Positions 19,199-28,139 of a DNA stretch of 64,000 nucleotides are shown piece by piece. The DNA lies in NCBI RefSeq assembly GCF_900106795.1, contig NZ_FNNS01000005.1, positions 118,681-182,680 of the forward strand, in the 5' to 3' direction. Below the pieces are notes generated by a model, which was given only the letters and a program-made list of their open reading frames with translations, did no database searches and was not told where the DNA came from. The translations under genes were made by a program, and so were the position numbers. The stretch comes from Aequorivita viscosa (GTDB taxonomy: Bacteria; Bacteroidota; Bacteroidia; Flavobacteriales; Flavobacteriaceae). Position 1 is the first letter of the stretch, and the number at the start of each line of letters is the position of its first letter.

Positions 19199-19813
19199 TT
19201 AAATAACACGGCGTACTTCTACAAAAGCTTTTTTCCAATAAGTTTCTTCTAATGAAGATATAATTACACCTGCTCTTGTGGAGGAATGAATAAACTTTAT
19301 TTCACCGCGATCTGTTTCAACTACAAGGCCTACGTGGTTTATAACGTTTCTGCTGCTCGTTTTAAAGAAAACCAAATCACCTTTTTCAACATTTTTTAAA
19401 GAAATACGAACGCCTTGGGTTGCCATTTCACGCGAAACACGTGGCAACTCGATATTTTCTTTTTGAAATGCAACTGAAATAAGGCCAGAACAATCCATTC
19501 CAGATCTTGTGGTACCTCCGAATTTATATCGCGTACCTTGAAAGGTTTTGGCATAGTCGATAATTTCCTGTTTTACACTATGTGAATCTTTTTCTATGCC
19601 TTTACTTTCAGATCGATCTTCTTTTCTTTTTTCCTTAGGCTCAGTCTTTGTCCTAGTGGTTGCAACACGATTGTTGCTGTGGTGGGAATTTATTCGATTG
19701 TCAGATCTTGAATGATGACTGCTTTTACTGCTTGTACGTCCATGATTTCTGTTCGATCCGCAGGAAATTATAAATAAGCTTAAAAAGAAAAGAAGTACTA
19801 TCTTTTTCATCAA
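19199..19813 (-). CDS. NlpC/P60 family cell-wall hydrolase, lipoprotein
   Basis: A 204-residue lipoprotein: signal sequence with lipobox IISC (Cys18), a 60-residue linker rich in Ser, His, Arg and Lys, then an NlpC/P60 (C40) domain from about residue 80. The catalytic triad is visible as Cys108 in GMDCSGLI, His160 in INHVGLVV and His176 in IHSS. Such enzymes cut peptide bonds in peptidoglycan stems. It lies between comEC and lpxB on the same strand. Confidence 0.9.
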   Translation of the reverse strand: MMKKIVLLFFLSLFIISCGSNRNHGRTSSKSSHHSRSDNRINSHHSNNRVATTRTKTEPKEKRKEDRSESKGIEKDSHSVKQEIIDYAKTFQGTRYKFGGTTRSGMDCSGLISVAFQKENIELPRVSREMATQGVRISLKNVEKGDLVFFKTSSRNVINHVGLVVETDRGEIKFIHSSTRAGVIISSLEETYWKKAFVEVRRVI

Positions 19814-19974
19814 TATTAACTTGAAAATTAATGTTTAAAGGTATGAAAAAATATTTATTTCGCCTTTGCAATATAATTTAGTATCCCTTGTGTCTATTGG
19901 GATTAGGTGAAAATGTTATAGGCTTCTAAGCGTCTTTAAAAACAACTTCAAAGTTCCAAGTAAAGTATTCGGTC

Positions 19975-21105
19975 TTAATGCTCGATAATTCCATCTTGTG
20001 TGGCCTTATAAATCAATTTAGCAGTATTTTCACTTGCTCCTTGCCCTCCCAAAGCTTTTTCTAAATCGTAATAATCTGAAAACAATTCGGTTCTTTTTTC
20101 TGGGGTTAGAATTTCTTTTAAAGCCTCTTTTAGCTTTTTACTATTAAAATCTGATTGAATCAATTCTGCGACAACTGTTTTATTCAGAATTAAATTAACT
20201 AACGAAATATAATCTAAGTTGATAACGCGTTTAGCAATTTCATAACTAACCCGATTTCCTTTATAGCAAACTACTTGAGGAACTTTTAGAAGAGCCGTTT
20301 CTAACGTTGCAGTACCCGAAGTAACCAATGCGGCTTCAGAAATACTCAGTAAATCATAAGTTTTGTTTGTAACGAAATGCACATTTTTGGTGGTAAGAAA
20401 AGTTTCATAAAATGATTTTTCTTGACTTGGAGCACCTGCAATAACAAATTGATAATCTTTAAAATCCTTGGCCACAGAAATCATTATCTCCAGCATCTTT
20501 TTAATTTCTTGCTTTCTGCTTCCAGGTAAAAGAGCAATGATTGGACGGTTATCCAATCCGTTTTCGTTTTTAAATGTTTCTGGATCTATTTGCACTCTGT
20601 TGTGAATAGCGTCAATCAATGGATGGCCAACAAAATGAACTGGGAAGTTGTGCTTCTTTTCATAAAAGTCCTTTTCGAATGGGAGTATCACATACATTTC
20701 ATCAATGTCACGTTTAATATCCTTGATTCGACCTTCTTTCCAAGCCCAGATTTGTGGTGAAATGTAGTAGTGCGTTCGATATCCTTTTTGCCTCGCCCAT
20801 TTGGCAATTCGCAGATTGAATCCGGGGTAATCAATAAAAATGATAACATCTGGATTGAATGATGCTATATCACTTTTACAGAACTTTATATTTTTTAGAA
20901 TTGTGCCGAGATTCATTATAACCTCTAAAAATCCCATAAAAGCTAAATCTCGATAGTGTTTTACCTCTGTTCCGCCTGCGGCCTTCATTAAATCGCCACC
21001 CCAAAAACGAAACTCCGCTTCAGGATCTACCTTAGTCAAAGCCTTCATAAGGTTGGCGCCGTGTAAATCTCCAGATGCTTCGCCTGCTATTAGGTAGTAT
21101 TTCAT
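19975..21105 (-). CDS. lpxB: Lipid-A-disaccharide synthase
   Basis: A 376-residue glycosyltransferase of family GT19 that joins UDP-2,3-diacylglucosamine and lipid X in lipid A synthesis. Typical blocks are YYLIAGEASGDLHGANLM at the start, RFWGGDLMKAAGG, PDVIIFIDYPGFNLRIAK, YYISPQIWAWKEGRI, FVGHPLID and LLPGSRKQEI. It works on the inner face of the inner membrane. Its presence confirms a Gram-negative outer membrane with lipid A. The gene ends the ddl-lpxB minus-strand pair, with an 83-base gap. Confidence 0.97.
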   Translation of the reverse strand: MKYYLIAGEASGDLHGANLMKALTKVDPEAEFRFWGGDLMKAAGGTEVKHYRDLAFMGFLEVIMNLGTILKNIKFCKSDIASFNPDVIIFIDYPGFNLRIAKWARQKGYRTHYYISPQIWAWKEGRIKDIKRDIDEMYVILPFEKDFYEKKHNFPVHFVGHPLIDAIHNRVQIDPETFKNENGLDNRPIIALLPGSRKQEIKKMLEIMISVAKDFKDYQFVIAGAPSQEKSFYETFLTTKNVHFVTNKTYDLLSISEAALVTSGTATLETALLKVPQVVCYKGNRVSYEIAKRVINLDYISLVNLILNKTVVAELIQSDFNSKKLKEALKEILTPEKRTELFSDYYDLEKALGGQGASENTAKLIYKATQDGIIEH

Positions 21106-21188
21106 GTAATTGTTATTGCAAATTGCAGGTTGGAAGGTACAAGTTATTGTGAAATTACCTCACTCTTGCTTCCTTTTGCCTGAAACTA

Positions 21189-22163
21189 TTATAGTACATT
21201 TTTAATTAAAATATCGAAAAATTGTGTGAGTGTCATTCCTGCTTCACGTGCTTGTTTAGGAACGATGCTTTCCTTTGAAAGTCCTGGATTGGTATTTATT
21301 TCTAAAAAATATGGTTTTCCTTTTTCAATGATAAAGTCGCTTCTGCTAATGCCTTTCATGCCTAATAGGCTATGAATACGTCTGGCTTCCTGTTGAAGCA
21401 TTTGGGTTTCTTCTTTTGAAATTCGCGCTGGGGTTATTTCTTGAGATTTCCCCAAATATTTCGCTGCATAGTCGAAAAATTCATTTTCTGAAACGATTTC
21501 AGTGGGTGGTAAAACAATAACCTCGGAGCCATTATTATACACGCCAACCTGAACTTCAGTGCCATTAAGTGCGGTTTCTATAATTATTTCTGAATCTTCA
21601 GTAAAGGCTTTTTCAATCGCTGGCATTAATTCTGCCATATTATGAACTTTACTAATTCCGAAGCTAGAACCAGAACGATTTGGCTTTACAAAACAAGGCA
21701 GTCCTGTTTTTAAGACTATTTCTTCTAAATTAATGTTAGTGCCTTTATTTACATAATAGGAATTCGCACACAAAACGCCGAAACCTTTAAGAACAGAAAG
21801 GCAATCCCGTTTATTAAAACTCAGAGCGGCTTGATAATAGCCAGTGCTGGTATGTGGAATTTCTAATAACTCCCAATAGGCTTGAAGGTAACCGTCTTCG
21901 CCAGGGGTTCCATGTATTGTGTTGAAAATAACATCTGGGTGAATAATGTCGTTTCCATTGCTAAAACTAAAATCAGCCTTGTTAATAGGGTGTTTTACGC
22001 CATCTTCAGAAAGATGAAACCATCCTTCTTTTAAAATATGGACAGGGTAAACTTCATATTTGTTTTTATCGAGAGCATTGCAGACAATATTGCCACTACC
22101 GATAGAAATTTCGAATTCGCTGGAATAACCTCCCATAGCGACTGCAATATGTTTTTTCCCCAT
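21189..22163 (-). CDS. ddl: D-alanine--D-alanine ligase
   Basis: A 324-residue ATP-grasp enzyme that makes the D-Ala-D-Ala dipeptide for peptidoglycan. It has the N-terminal AMGGYSSEFEISIGSG block, HGTPGEDGYLQAYWELL, the ATP-grasp PCFVKPNRSGSSFGISKV and the metal-binding end YFLEINTNPGLSKES. The length is slightly short but normal for Bacteroidota. A TACTTTTG box lies 25 bases before the start on the minus strand. Confidence 0.97.
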   Translation of the reverse strand: MGKKHIAVAMGGYSSEFEISIGSGNIVCNALDKNKYEVYPVHILKEGWFHLSEDGVKHPINKADFSFSNGNDIIHPDVIFNTIHGTPGEDGYLQAYWELLEIPHTSTGYYQAALSFNKRDCLSVLKGFGVLCANSYYVNKGTNINLEEIVLKTGLPCFVKPNRSGSSFGISKVHNMAELMPAIEKAFTEDSEIIIETALNGTEVQVGVYNNGSEVIVLPPTEIVSENEFFDYAAKYLGKSQEITPARISKEETQMLQQEARRIHSLLGMKGISRSDFIIEKGKPYFLEINTNPGLSKESIVPKQAREAGMTLTQFFDILIKNVL

Positions 22164-22188
22164 ACCAAAAGGTTTAAATGTGCGTTTA

Positions 22189-22196
22189 CAAAAGTA
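22189..22196 (-). promoter_or_regulatory. Candidate ddl promoter box
   Basis: On the minus strand TACTTTTG, a match to TAnnTTTG, 25 bases upstream of the ddl ATG. No TTG at standard spacing is seen. Confidence 0.4.
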
Positions 22197-22358
22197 TGAA
22201 ATAATGTTCTCAGTTTTATTAATAGTTTAAGAGATATGCCATAGCCATTTTTGATGGTTTTAATAGTATAATCATACTTGGAAGTGTATTTTATATCGAA
22301 TCGATTTCAGTTTTTACACCCAAATATCGGTTGTATTCTGAATGTTGATTTCATTCCC

Positions 22359-22366
22359 TACCTTTG
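22359..22366 (+). promoter_or_regulatory. Promoter box TACCTTTG before the GtrA-like gene
   Basis: Matches TAnnTTTG; a TTG lies at 22331-22333 with a rather long 25-base spacer. It falls inside the longest open frame (from 22342), which argues for the start at 22378, 11 bases after the box. Confidence 0.5.
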
Positions 22367-22377
22367 CCCGCTTTGTG

Positions 22378-22848
22378 ATGAAAGATGGTATAACTAGATT
22401 TATTGATGCTTTTTATTTTCTGTTTCGGCCATTTTTACCGCTAAAAACATATAGGTATGCGGCTTGTGGCGGAGGCAACTTGGTATTTGATATACTCCTG
22501 TATTTTATTTTCTATAATTTTATTTTTGCAAAACAAAATCTCGACTTGTATTTCGTCGTGCTAAGTCCACATATTGCTTCCTTGTTCGTTGTTTTTCCAA
22601 TTACGTTTACAACAGGGTTCTTGCTTAATAAATACATCACGTTTGAAGATTCTAACCTGCCGTGGAAAGTTCAATTTTTCAGATATTTTTTAGTTGGGAT
22701 GGGCGCCTTAATACTCGGATATGTGTCGATGAAATTCTTTGTCGATTTGCTCGGTTTTTATCCTACACCTTCCAAATTACTCACCGCCATCATTACGGTT
22801 GGTTACAGCTATATTCTTCAGAATAAATTCAGTTTTAAAGTCAATTAG
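22378..22848 (+). CDS. GtrA-like four-helix membrane protein
   Basis: A 156-residue protein of the GtrA/DPMS family with four hydrophobic segments (LVFDILLYFIFYNFIF, IASLFVVFPITFTTGFLL, FFRYFLVGMGALILGYVSM and LLTAIITVGYSYILQ) and the family ending QNKFSF. GtrA-like proteins help move lipid-linked sugars across the inner membrane or serve O-antigen modification. Here no glycosyltransferase lies next to it, so the role is open. The start at 22378 follows the promoter box at 22359-22366; the in-frame ATG at 22342 lies upstream of the predicted transcript. Confidence 0.8.
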   Translation: MKDGITRFIDAFYFLFRPFLPLKTYRYAACGGGNLVFDILLYFIFYNFIFAKQNLDLYFVVLSPHIASLFVVFPITFTTGFLLNKYITFEDSNLPWKVQFFRYFLVGMGALILGYVSMKFFVDLLGFYPTPSKLLTAIITVGYSYILQNKFSFKVN

Positions 22849-22949
22849 TATGTTTTTATTTCAGAATTTATATAGGCTTAAAACTCCTACCGATTACCGT
22901 TGGTAAAGACATCTTTAGCCGTTATCTTTACGTAAATTAGAATGTGTAA

Positions 22950-23756
22950 ATGGGAAAGTTTAAACAGAAAACGATTCTTATAACAGGAGGCGCCTCGGGT
23001 ATTGGCAAGATAATGACCCGTTTGTTTTTAGAGCGCGAAGCTAAAGTGGTGATTTGGGATATAAACCTACAACAAATGGAGGAAACTATTTCTGAATTTG
23101 CTTCAATAGGAAAGGTTGTTGGCTATAAGGTGGATGTTTCTAATGTTGAAGCAATTCAAGAAACTGCTCAAAAAGTAAAGCTTGATGTTGGGTTTGTAGA
23201 CGTAATCATAAATAACGCTGGGATTGTGGTTGGTAAGTATTTTCATGAACACTCCACGGCCGATGTCATAAAAACAATGGAAATCAATGCAAATGCCCCT
23301 ATGTTAATTACCAGTGCGTTTCTAGGAGATATGTTGAAGCAGAATGCGGGTCATATTTGCAATATAGCTTCGTCTGGCGGACTTATTTCAAACCCTAAGA
23401 TGTCTGTTTATGCAGCGAGTAAATGGTCGCTTATTGGGTGGTCCGATAGTCTGCGAATTGAAATGCAGCAGTTGAAAAAAGATATAAAGGTTACCACCGT
23501 AATGCCTTATTATATCAATACCGGAATGTTTGATGGGGTGCGATCGAAAATTCCAATTCTTGAACCAGAGGCAGCAGCCCTTAGCATTGTTAAGGCGATT
23601 GAGAGGAATAAAATCCGACTCACCCTGCCAGGATATATTTATCGGGTTACCAGGTTGGGACAGGCTTTGTTCTCCGTTCGGTTTTTTGATTGGTTTACAG
23701 GAAGTGTCCTGGGAATTTATAAAACGATGGAGCACTTTACGGGTAGAAAAAAATAA
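22950..23756 (+). CDS. Short-chain dehydrogenase/reductase
   Basis: A 268-residue classical SDR with the nucleotide-binding TGGASGIGK near residue 12, NNAG in the fourth strand region (VIINNAGIV) and the catalytic Ser with YxxxK in SSGGLISNPKMSVYAASK. A C-terminal hydrophobic stretch may associate with the membrane. It probably oxidises an alcohol or reduces a carbonyl with NAD(P). It is followed after 17 bases by an aldehyde dehydrogenase, which suggests a pathway from a fatty or aromatic alcohol to its acid, but the substrate is unknown. Confidence 0.9.
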   Translation: MGKFKQKTILITGGASGIGKIMTRLFLEREAKVVIWDINLQQMEETISEFASIGKVVGYKVDVSNVEAIQETAQKVKLDVGFVDVIINNAGIVVGKYFHEHSTADVIKTMEINANAPMLITSAFLGDMLKQNAGHICNIASSGGLISNPKMSVYAASKWSLIGWSDSLRIEMQQLKKDIKVTTVMPYYINTGMFDGVRSKIPILEPEAAALSIVKAIERNKIRLTLPGYIYRVTRLGQALFSVRFFDWFTGSVLGIYKTMEHFTGRKK

Positions 23757-23773
23757 TTATTGAAGCAAATTTT

Positions 23774-25156
23774 ATGGAAGAAACATCAAGGGAAATAGTT
23801 GAGCAAAAGTTTGCCAAACAGAGCGCTTTTTTCGCGACACATCAAACGAAGGAGATAGATTTTCGACTTGCTAATCTGAAGAAGTTAAAACAAGTTGTTC
23901 TCGATAATGAGGAAAATATAAAACAGGCACTGTGGGAAGATCTGCATAAATCACCTGAAGAAGCATATTTAACCGAAATCAATATTGTGGTTAGCGAAAT
24001 AGACCACCACATTAAAAATATAAAGAAGTGGGCAAAACCTAAAAAAGTGTCAACACCGCTTCAGTTACAGCCGTCTTCGAGCAAAATTATTTATGAACCA
24101 TTGGGAATTGCTTTGATTGTTGCGCCGTGGAATTATCCTTTTCAGTTATTGATAAATCCGTTAGTGGGAGCTATTTCAGCTGGTTGTTGTGCCATCTTGA
24201 AGCCATCGCCAGATACGCCAAAAATCGCCAAATTGATGGAAGCAATGATAGCTGATACTTTTATTTCAGACTACATAACTGTTGTTCAGGGTGGCCGAGA
24301 AACAAACACACGGCTGTTAGCGCAACCTTTCGATTTAATGTTTTTTACAGGAAGCTCTAAAGTTGGTAAAGTCGTTATGAAAGCAGCATCCGAACACCTG
24401 TCAAAAGTAATTTTGGAATTAGGTGGGAAAAGTCCGTGTATCGTTGATGCCGATGCAGATATCGACATTGTCGCAAAGCGAATTGCTTGGGGAAAATTAA
24501 TCAATGCAGGACAAACGTGTATTGCACCCGATTATCTTTTTGCCCATAAGTCCATTAAAGACGAATTGCTGAATAAAATTGCCGAAAATATTTCAGCGAT
24601 GTACGGCGAAAACCTAAAGGAAAGTCGTTTTTATCCGCGAATTGTAAACGATAGTGCTTTCGAAAGACTCACAGGTTTATTAAACGCAGGTACAATCCAT
24701 ACCGGAGGCGAATTGGATGCTAAAGAGCGCTTTTTTCCTCCAACAATTATTGATGATGTCCAACCAGGATTTAAAATTATGCAGGAAGAGATTTTCGGGC
24801 CAATTTTACCGGTATTGTCGTTTGGCGATATTGAGGAAGCGGTAGATTACATCAACAGAAATCCAAAGCCTTTGGCCTTGTATTATTTCGGAAAAACTAA
24901 AAATGCCGAAGAAGTATTGTCAAAAACCACCTCTGGTGGAGCTTGCATCAACGATGTTTTAATGCATATAACTAATCACAACTTGCCGTTTGGCGGTGTG
25001 GGTAATAGTGGATTGGGCAGTTATCACGGAAAAGAAAGCTTTATAGCGTTTAGCCACAAAAGGGCGGTGGTAACTACTCCTACTTGGATTGACATTCCGT
25101 TTAAGTATATTCCATTTAAACATTTTGAATTGGTAAAGAAATTTGTTTTAGGATAG
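23774..25156 (+). CDS. NAD(P)-dependent aldehyde dehydrogenase (class 3-like)
   Basis: A 460-residue aldehyde dehydrogenase. Visible are the cofactor-binding PWNYPFQLLINPLVGA and GCCAILKPSP, FFTGSSKVGK, the general-base Glu in VILELGGKSPC, the nucleophile Cys in NAGQTCIAPDY, and the C-terminal NHNLPFGGVGNSGLGSYHG. The short length and the hydrophobic C-terminus (FKYIPFKHFELVKKFVLG) match the class 3 / fatty aldehyde type. Probably co-transcribed with the SDR gene just upstream. Confidence 0.93.
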   Translation: MEETSREIVEQKFAKQSAFFATHQTKEIDFRLANLKKLKQVVLDNEENIKQALWEDLHKSPEEAYLTEINIVVSEIDHHIKNIKKWAKPKKVSTPLQLQPSSSKIIYEPLGIALIVAPWNYPFQLLINPLVGAISAGCCAILKPSPDTPKIAKLMEAMIADTFISDYITVVQGGRETNTRLLAQPFDLMFFTGSSKVGKVVMKAASEHLSKVILELGGKSPCIVDADADIDIVAKRIAWGKLINAGQTCIAPDYLFAHKSIKDELLNKIAENISAMYGENLKESRFYPRIVNDSAFERLTGLLNAGTIHTGGELDAKERFFPPTIIDDVQPGFKIMQEEIFGPILPVLSFGDIEEAVDYINRNPKPLALYYFGKTKNAEEVLSKTTSGGACINDVLMHITNHNLPFGGVGNSGLGSYHGKESFIAFSHKRAVVTTPTWIDIPFKYIPFKHFELVKKFVLG

Positions 25157-25181
25157 ATTTTCCAATCATATTTAAATGGAA

Positions 25182-25229
25182 AAACGTGTTGGATTATAAC
25201 TCATTGACGATCCAACACGTTTCTTTTTG
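25182..25229. terminator. Convergent terminator
   Basis: AAACGTGTTGGAT and ATCCAACACGTTT form a perfect 13-base stem around a 15-base loop, with a T-rich tail. It lies between the aldehyde dehydrogenase (+) and the FG-GAP gene (-). Confidence 0.85.
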
Positions 25230-25255
25230 AAAGCAATCTTCAATAAAAAAACCTT

Positions 25256-26998
25256 CTATTTAATAATGATTTTCTGAGAAGTCACTCTTTCGTTGTTGAT
25301 GATTTTCAGAATATATTGCCCCGCACTTAAGTTGCTCACATCGAGATTTATTGAAGATTCAGCATAGCTGATCTGCTCATTTACTTTTCTTCCATTTAAA
25401 TCGAAAATTTCGACTTTTGAATCTAATTCATCTTTCGGAAAATTGATGACTAAAACATCATCTGCTGGCATAGGATAAACAACATATCCAAATTTAGCTG
25501 CAGAAATGGTTTTCAATTGAATACCGTTGCCTTCTACTACCAAATAGGTGTTGTTTTCGTCAATATCATTAAAAGTTTCAACTGCGCCAGAAGGCCATTG
25601 AATTTGAATTTCGGATACAATTGTAGCATCACCCAACCCAAAATGATTGGTGTAACTGTTCTGGCTACAGTATCCACTGGCCGCTTCAATTTGGCGTGTT
25701 TGCCAAACTTCATTTCCATTTATTGTAGCTCTAACCTTAACTTTCGCGCCAACAGCCGACCCATTGGAAGGATTGCCAACACATTTAATTTTTATCCAAT
25801 TATTCCCGCTTCCCGTATTTTTGAAAAGAGAGTTGCTTTGGTTCTCATCAAATGTATTCGCCAAAATAACATCTAACCAGCCGTCGTTGTTGTAATCGCC
25901 AAAGGCACATCCAAAAGTGTTGCCTTGGTGATTCGCCAAGCTGCTTGTCGTGTCTTTAGTAAAAACGCCAGTTCCGTCATTTATGAAAAGTGAATTTGTG
26001 ACTTGTCCAGGATAATATGCGTTGCAAACTAGTAGGTCCAAATCGCCATCATTGTCTACATCTGCAAAGGCAGAGCCAAACGAACTCCCTATTTCTAAAG
26101 CGATTTCAGAATTGGTTTGTTCTATGAATGTTCCGTTTTCGTTAATAAAAAGTTGATTGTTTTGCCCATTCCAGTTGGCAATAAATAAATCGAAATCTCC
26201 ATCATTATCAACATCGGCCCAAGAACTTCCAGCCGAATTTCCCCCACTTTGGGTAATGGAAAGATTCGTGATTTTCGTGAAATTATCGGGAACATCATTT
26301 CGAAAAAGTGAATTGTTGGCATTATTTTCATTGGTAATAAACAAATCGCTATCGCCATCGCCATCATAATCTATCCAGTTTATGGAACGGGAAGCAAGGG
26401 TTTCATTAGTTATGGACAAACCTGTAACCGCTTCAAAAGACCCATCGCCCTGATTTGCGAAATATAGATTCCTCGTAGAAACAACACTATTCGTAATGTA
26501 TGCATCGAGTAATTGGTCGTTGTTGAGGTCTATCCAATTCGCCATTTCAGAATAAGTCAACGGAATTCCTATAGCATTGTCTGGTTCGTATTCAAAGGTA
26601 CCGTCGCCATTGTTTCGGTAAAAATAGTTTTTCTTGCCTGTGCCGTTCCTGCCGTAAGTTACAACCACTGCATCCAAATCGCCGTCATTATCAACATCGG
26701 CAAAGCTCGCACCGTCTGAGCGGTCGTTGTCCAATACAATGTCATCGTCCGTTACGGTTGTAAAAGTGCCATCTCCGTTATTGATATAGAGCATATTGTT
26801 TTGACCAGGAGCTGGGCCGTTGGTAAAAAATATATCATCCCAGCCATCGCCATTCACATCTATAAAATTGGCACTTCGCGAGGCGGAAGGTGTTGTGGTA
26901 ATGCCTTCAAAAGTTGTTTCTTCAAAGGATTGCGCATTTATATTTTCAGTAAAAAAAATAAGAGCACAAATACTAAAAGGTAGCATAGATTTTTTCAT
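25256..26998 (-). CDS. Secreted FG-GAP/VCBS repeat protein with ASPIC/UnbV domain and T9SS sorting tail
   Basis: A 580-residue exported protein. A signal peptide (MLPFSICALIFFTENINAQ) is followed by about seven calcium-loop repeats of the form DxDxDGxxD (DVNGDGWDDIFF, DVDNDGDLDAVV, DYDGDGDSDLFI and others), which build a beta-propeller. Then comes an ASPIC/UnbV region (GAKVKVRATINGNEVWQTRQ, FGLGDATIVSEIQIQWPSG), and a C-terminal type A sorting domain (VYPMPADDVLVINF, LNGRKVNEQ, LSAGQYILKI) for the type IX secretion system. It is probably released or anchored at the cell surface. Its substrate is unknown. Confidence 0.92.
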   Translation of the reverse strand: MKKSMLPFSICALIFFTENINAQSFEETTFEGITTTPSASRSANFIDVNGDGWDDIFFTNGPAPGQNNMLYINNGDGTFTTVTDDDIVLDNDRSDGASFADVDNDGDLDAVVVTYGRNGTGKKNYFYRNNGDGTFEYEPDNAIGIPLTYSEMANWIDLNNDQLLDAYITNSVVSTRNLYFANQGDGSFEAVTGLSITNETLASRSINWIDYDGDGDSDLFITNENNANNSLFRNDVPDNFTKITNLSITQSGGNSAGSSWADVDNDGDFDLFIANWNGQNNQLFINENGTFIEQTNSEIALEIGSSFGSAFADVDNDGDLDLLVCNAYYPGQVTNSLFINDGTGVFTKDTTSSLANHQGNTFGCAFGDYNNDGWLDVILANTFDENQSNSLFKNTGSGNNWIKIKCVGNPSNGSAVGAKVKVRATINGNEVWQTRQIEAASGYCSQNSYTNHFGLGDATIVSEIQIQWPSGAVETFNDIDENNTYLVVEGNGIQLKTISAAKFGYVVYPMPADDVLVINFPKDELDSKVEIFDLNGRKVNEQISYAESSINLDVSNLSAGQYILKIINNERVTSQKIIIK

Positions 26999-27355
26999 AT
27001 TGGTTTGGTTTTACGTTCTTCTTTAAATGGTTAATGTGTTTTCAAAGGGTGAAATTAATTTGAAACTCCATAGTAATGTTCAGTTATGTTGTGAACAGAA
27101 ACATATTGTTTTGAATGTCTTTTAAACTGTTTTAAAACGTTGTTCTGTAATCGATGGTTTACTTTCCGAATATGGAAGGTCTACAACCTGTGGAAAAGAC
27201 GCGAATCGCTTCATTATTGATGCGAATGCCTGAAAAATGGGTTTGAAGGGTACTTATTTTGAAATGACCAATTACAAATCAATTAAATTGATGTTTAGGT
27301 TTGCTACATTTACTTTTTGAAAATCGTTTAGTAATTAAATAGATTGGCTGTTTCA
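26999..27355. other. Intergenic region between divergent genes
   Basis: About 357 bases between the FG-GAP gene (-) and the LytTR regulator (+). TAGGTTTG at 27296-27303 matches the promoter box and could serve the regulator, but no TTG at the right spacing is seen. Nothing else was recognised. Confidence 0.35.
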
Positions 27356-28135
27356 ATGAAAATAAGTTGCCTGATAATTGATGATGAACCCTTGGCTAGA
27401 AAGCGATTGCTGTCATTGGTAGGAGAGATGGATATTTTACAGTTGCTCGGGCAATGCAAAACCGGGCAAGAAGCTATTGCTAAAATAGAAGAATTACAAC
27501 CCGACCTTGTGTTTTTAGATATCCAAATGAAGGATATGAATGGATTTGAAGTTCTGAAAAAGTTGAAAACCGCCAAAAAACCAATGGTTATTTTCGTTAC
27601 TGCTTTTGATACGTATGCAGTAAAAGCCTTTGATGCGTTCGCGTTGGATTATTTATTGAAACCCTACAAAAAGGAACGTTTTCAACAGGCGGTGGCAAGA
27701 GCAGAACAACAATTTGAAAAAAAAACACAGAATAGTTTAGACCATAAGTTGCAAAAGTTGTTGCAGTATATTGAAGGTAAAAAAACTGAAAAGAAGGCCG
27801 CAACTTCAAAAAACAAACTGCCTATAAAAACTGGAAACACAGTGTCCTTTATAGCGTATTCCGAAATCCAATACATTCTCGCTTCAGGAAGTTACGTTGA
27901 AATTTGCACACGCGATAAAAAACACGTGCTTCGCGATTCTCTTCAAAATATAATGAAGGAAATAGAAAGTAAACAAATGCTTCGGATTCATCGTTCTACC
28001 ATTATAAATACGGTTTTTTTAGAAAAAGTAATCCATTCAAATTTCGGTGAAATAGACGTGAAAATGAAAGACGGTTCGCTTTTCAGGGTAAGTAAAAGTT
28101 ACCGGAAGGATTTTCAAATGAACGTAGGTGTATAA
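27356..28135 (+). CDS. LytTR-type response regulator
   Basis: A 259-residue regulator. The receiver domain has the acidic pair DD at 9-10, the phosphorylation site Asp55 in LVFLDIQMKD, Thr in FVTAFD and Lys in LLKPYKKE. A LytTR DNA-binding domain occupies the C-terminal 100 residues (NTVSFIAYSEIQYILASGSYVEI, LRIHRSTIINTVFLEKV, VSKSYRKDF). It starts at the ATG 27356; a TTG four codons upstream is also in frame. It overlaps the kinase gene by about 8 bases if the kinase uses the GTG at 28128. Confidence 0.92.
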   Translation: MKISCLIIDDEPLARKRLLSLVGEMDILQLLGQCKTGQEAIAKIEELQPDLVFLDIQMKDMNGFEVLKKLKTAKKPMVIFVTAFDTYAVKAFDAFALDYLLKPYKKERFQQAVARAEQQFEKKTQNSLDHKLQKLLQYIEGKKTEKKAATSKNKLPIKTGNTVSFIAYSEIQYILASGSYVEICTRDKKHVLRDSLQNIMKEIESKQMLRIHRSTIINTVFLEKVIHSNFGEIDVKMKDGSLFRVSKSYRKDFQMNVGV

Positions 28136-28139
28136 GGAG

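Noticed and set aside
25517..26370. Several frames antisense to the FG-GAP gene as real genes
   Set aside because: They are by-products of the repeated calcium-loop codons and show no signal peptide or domain.
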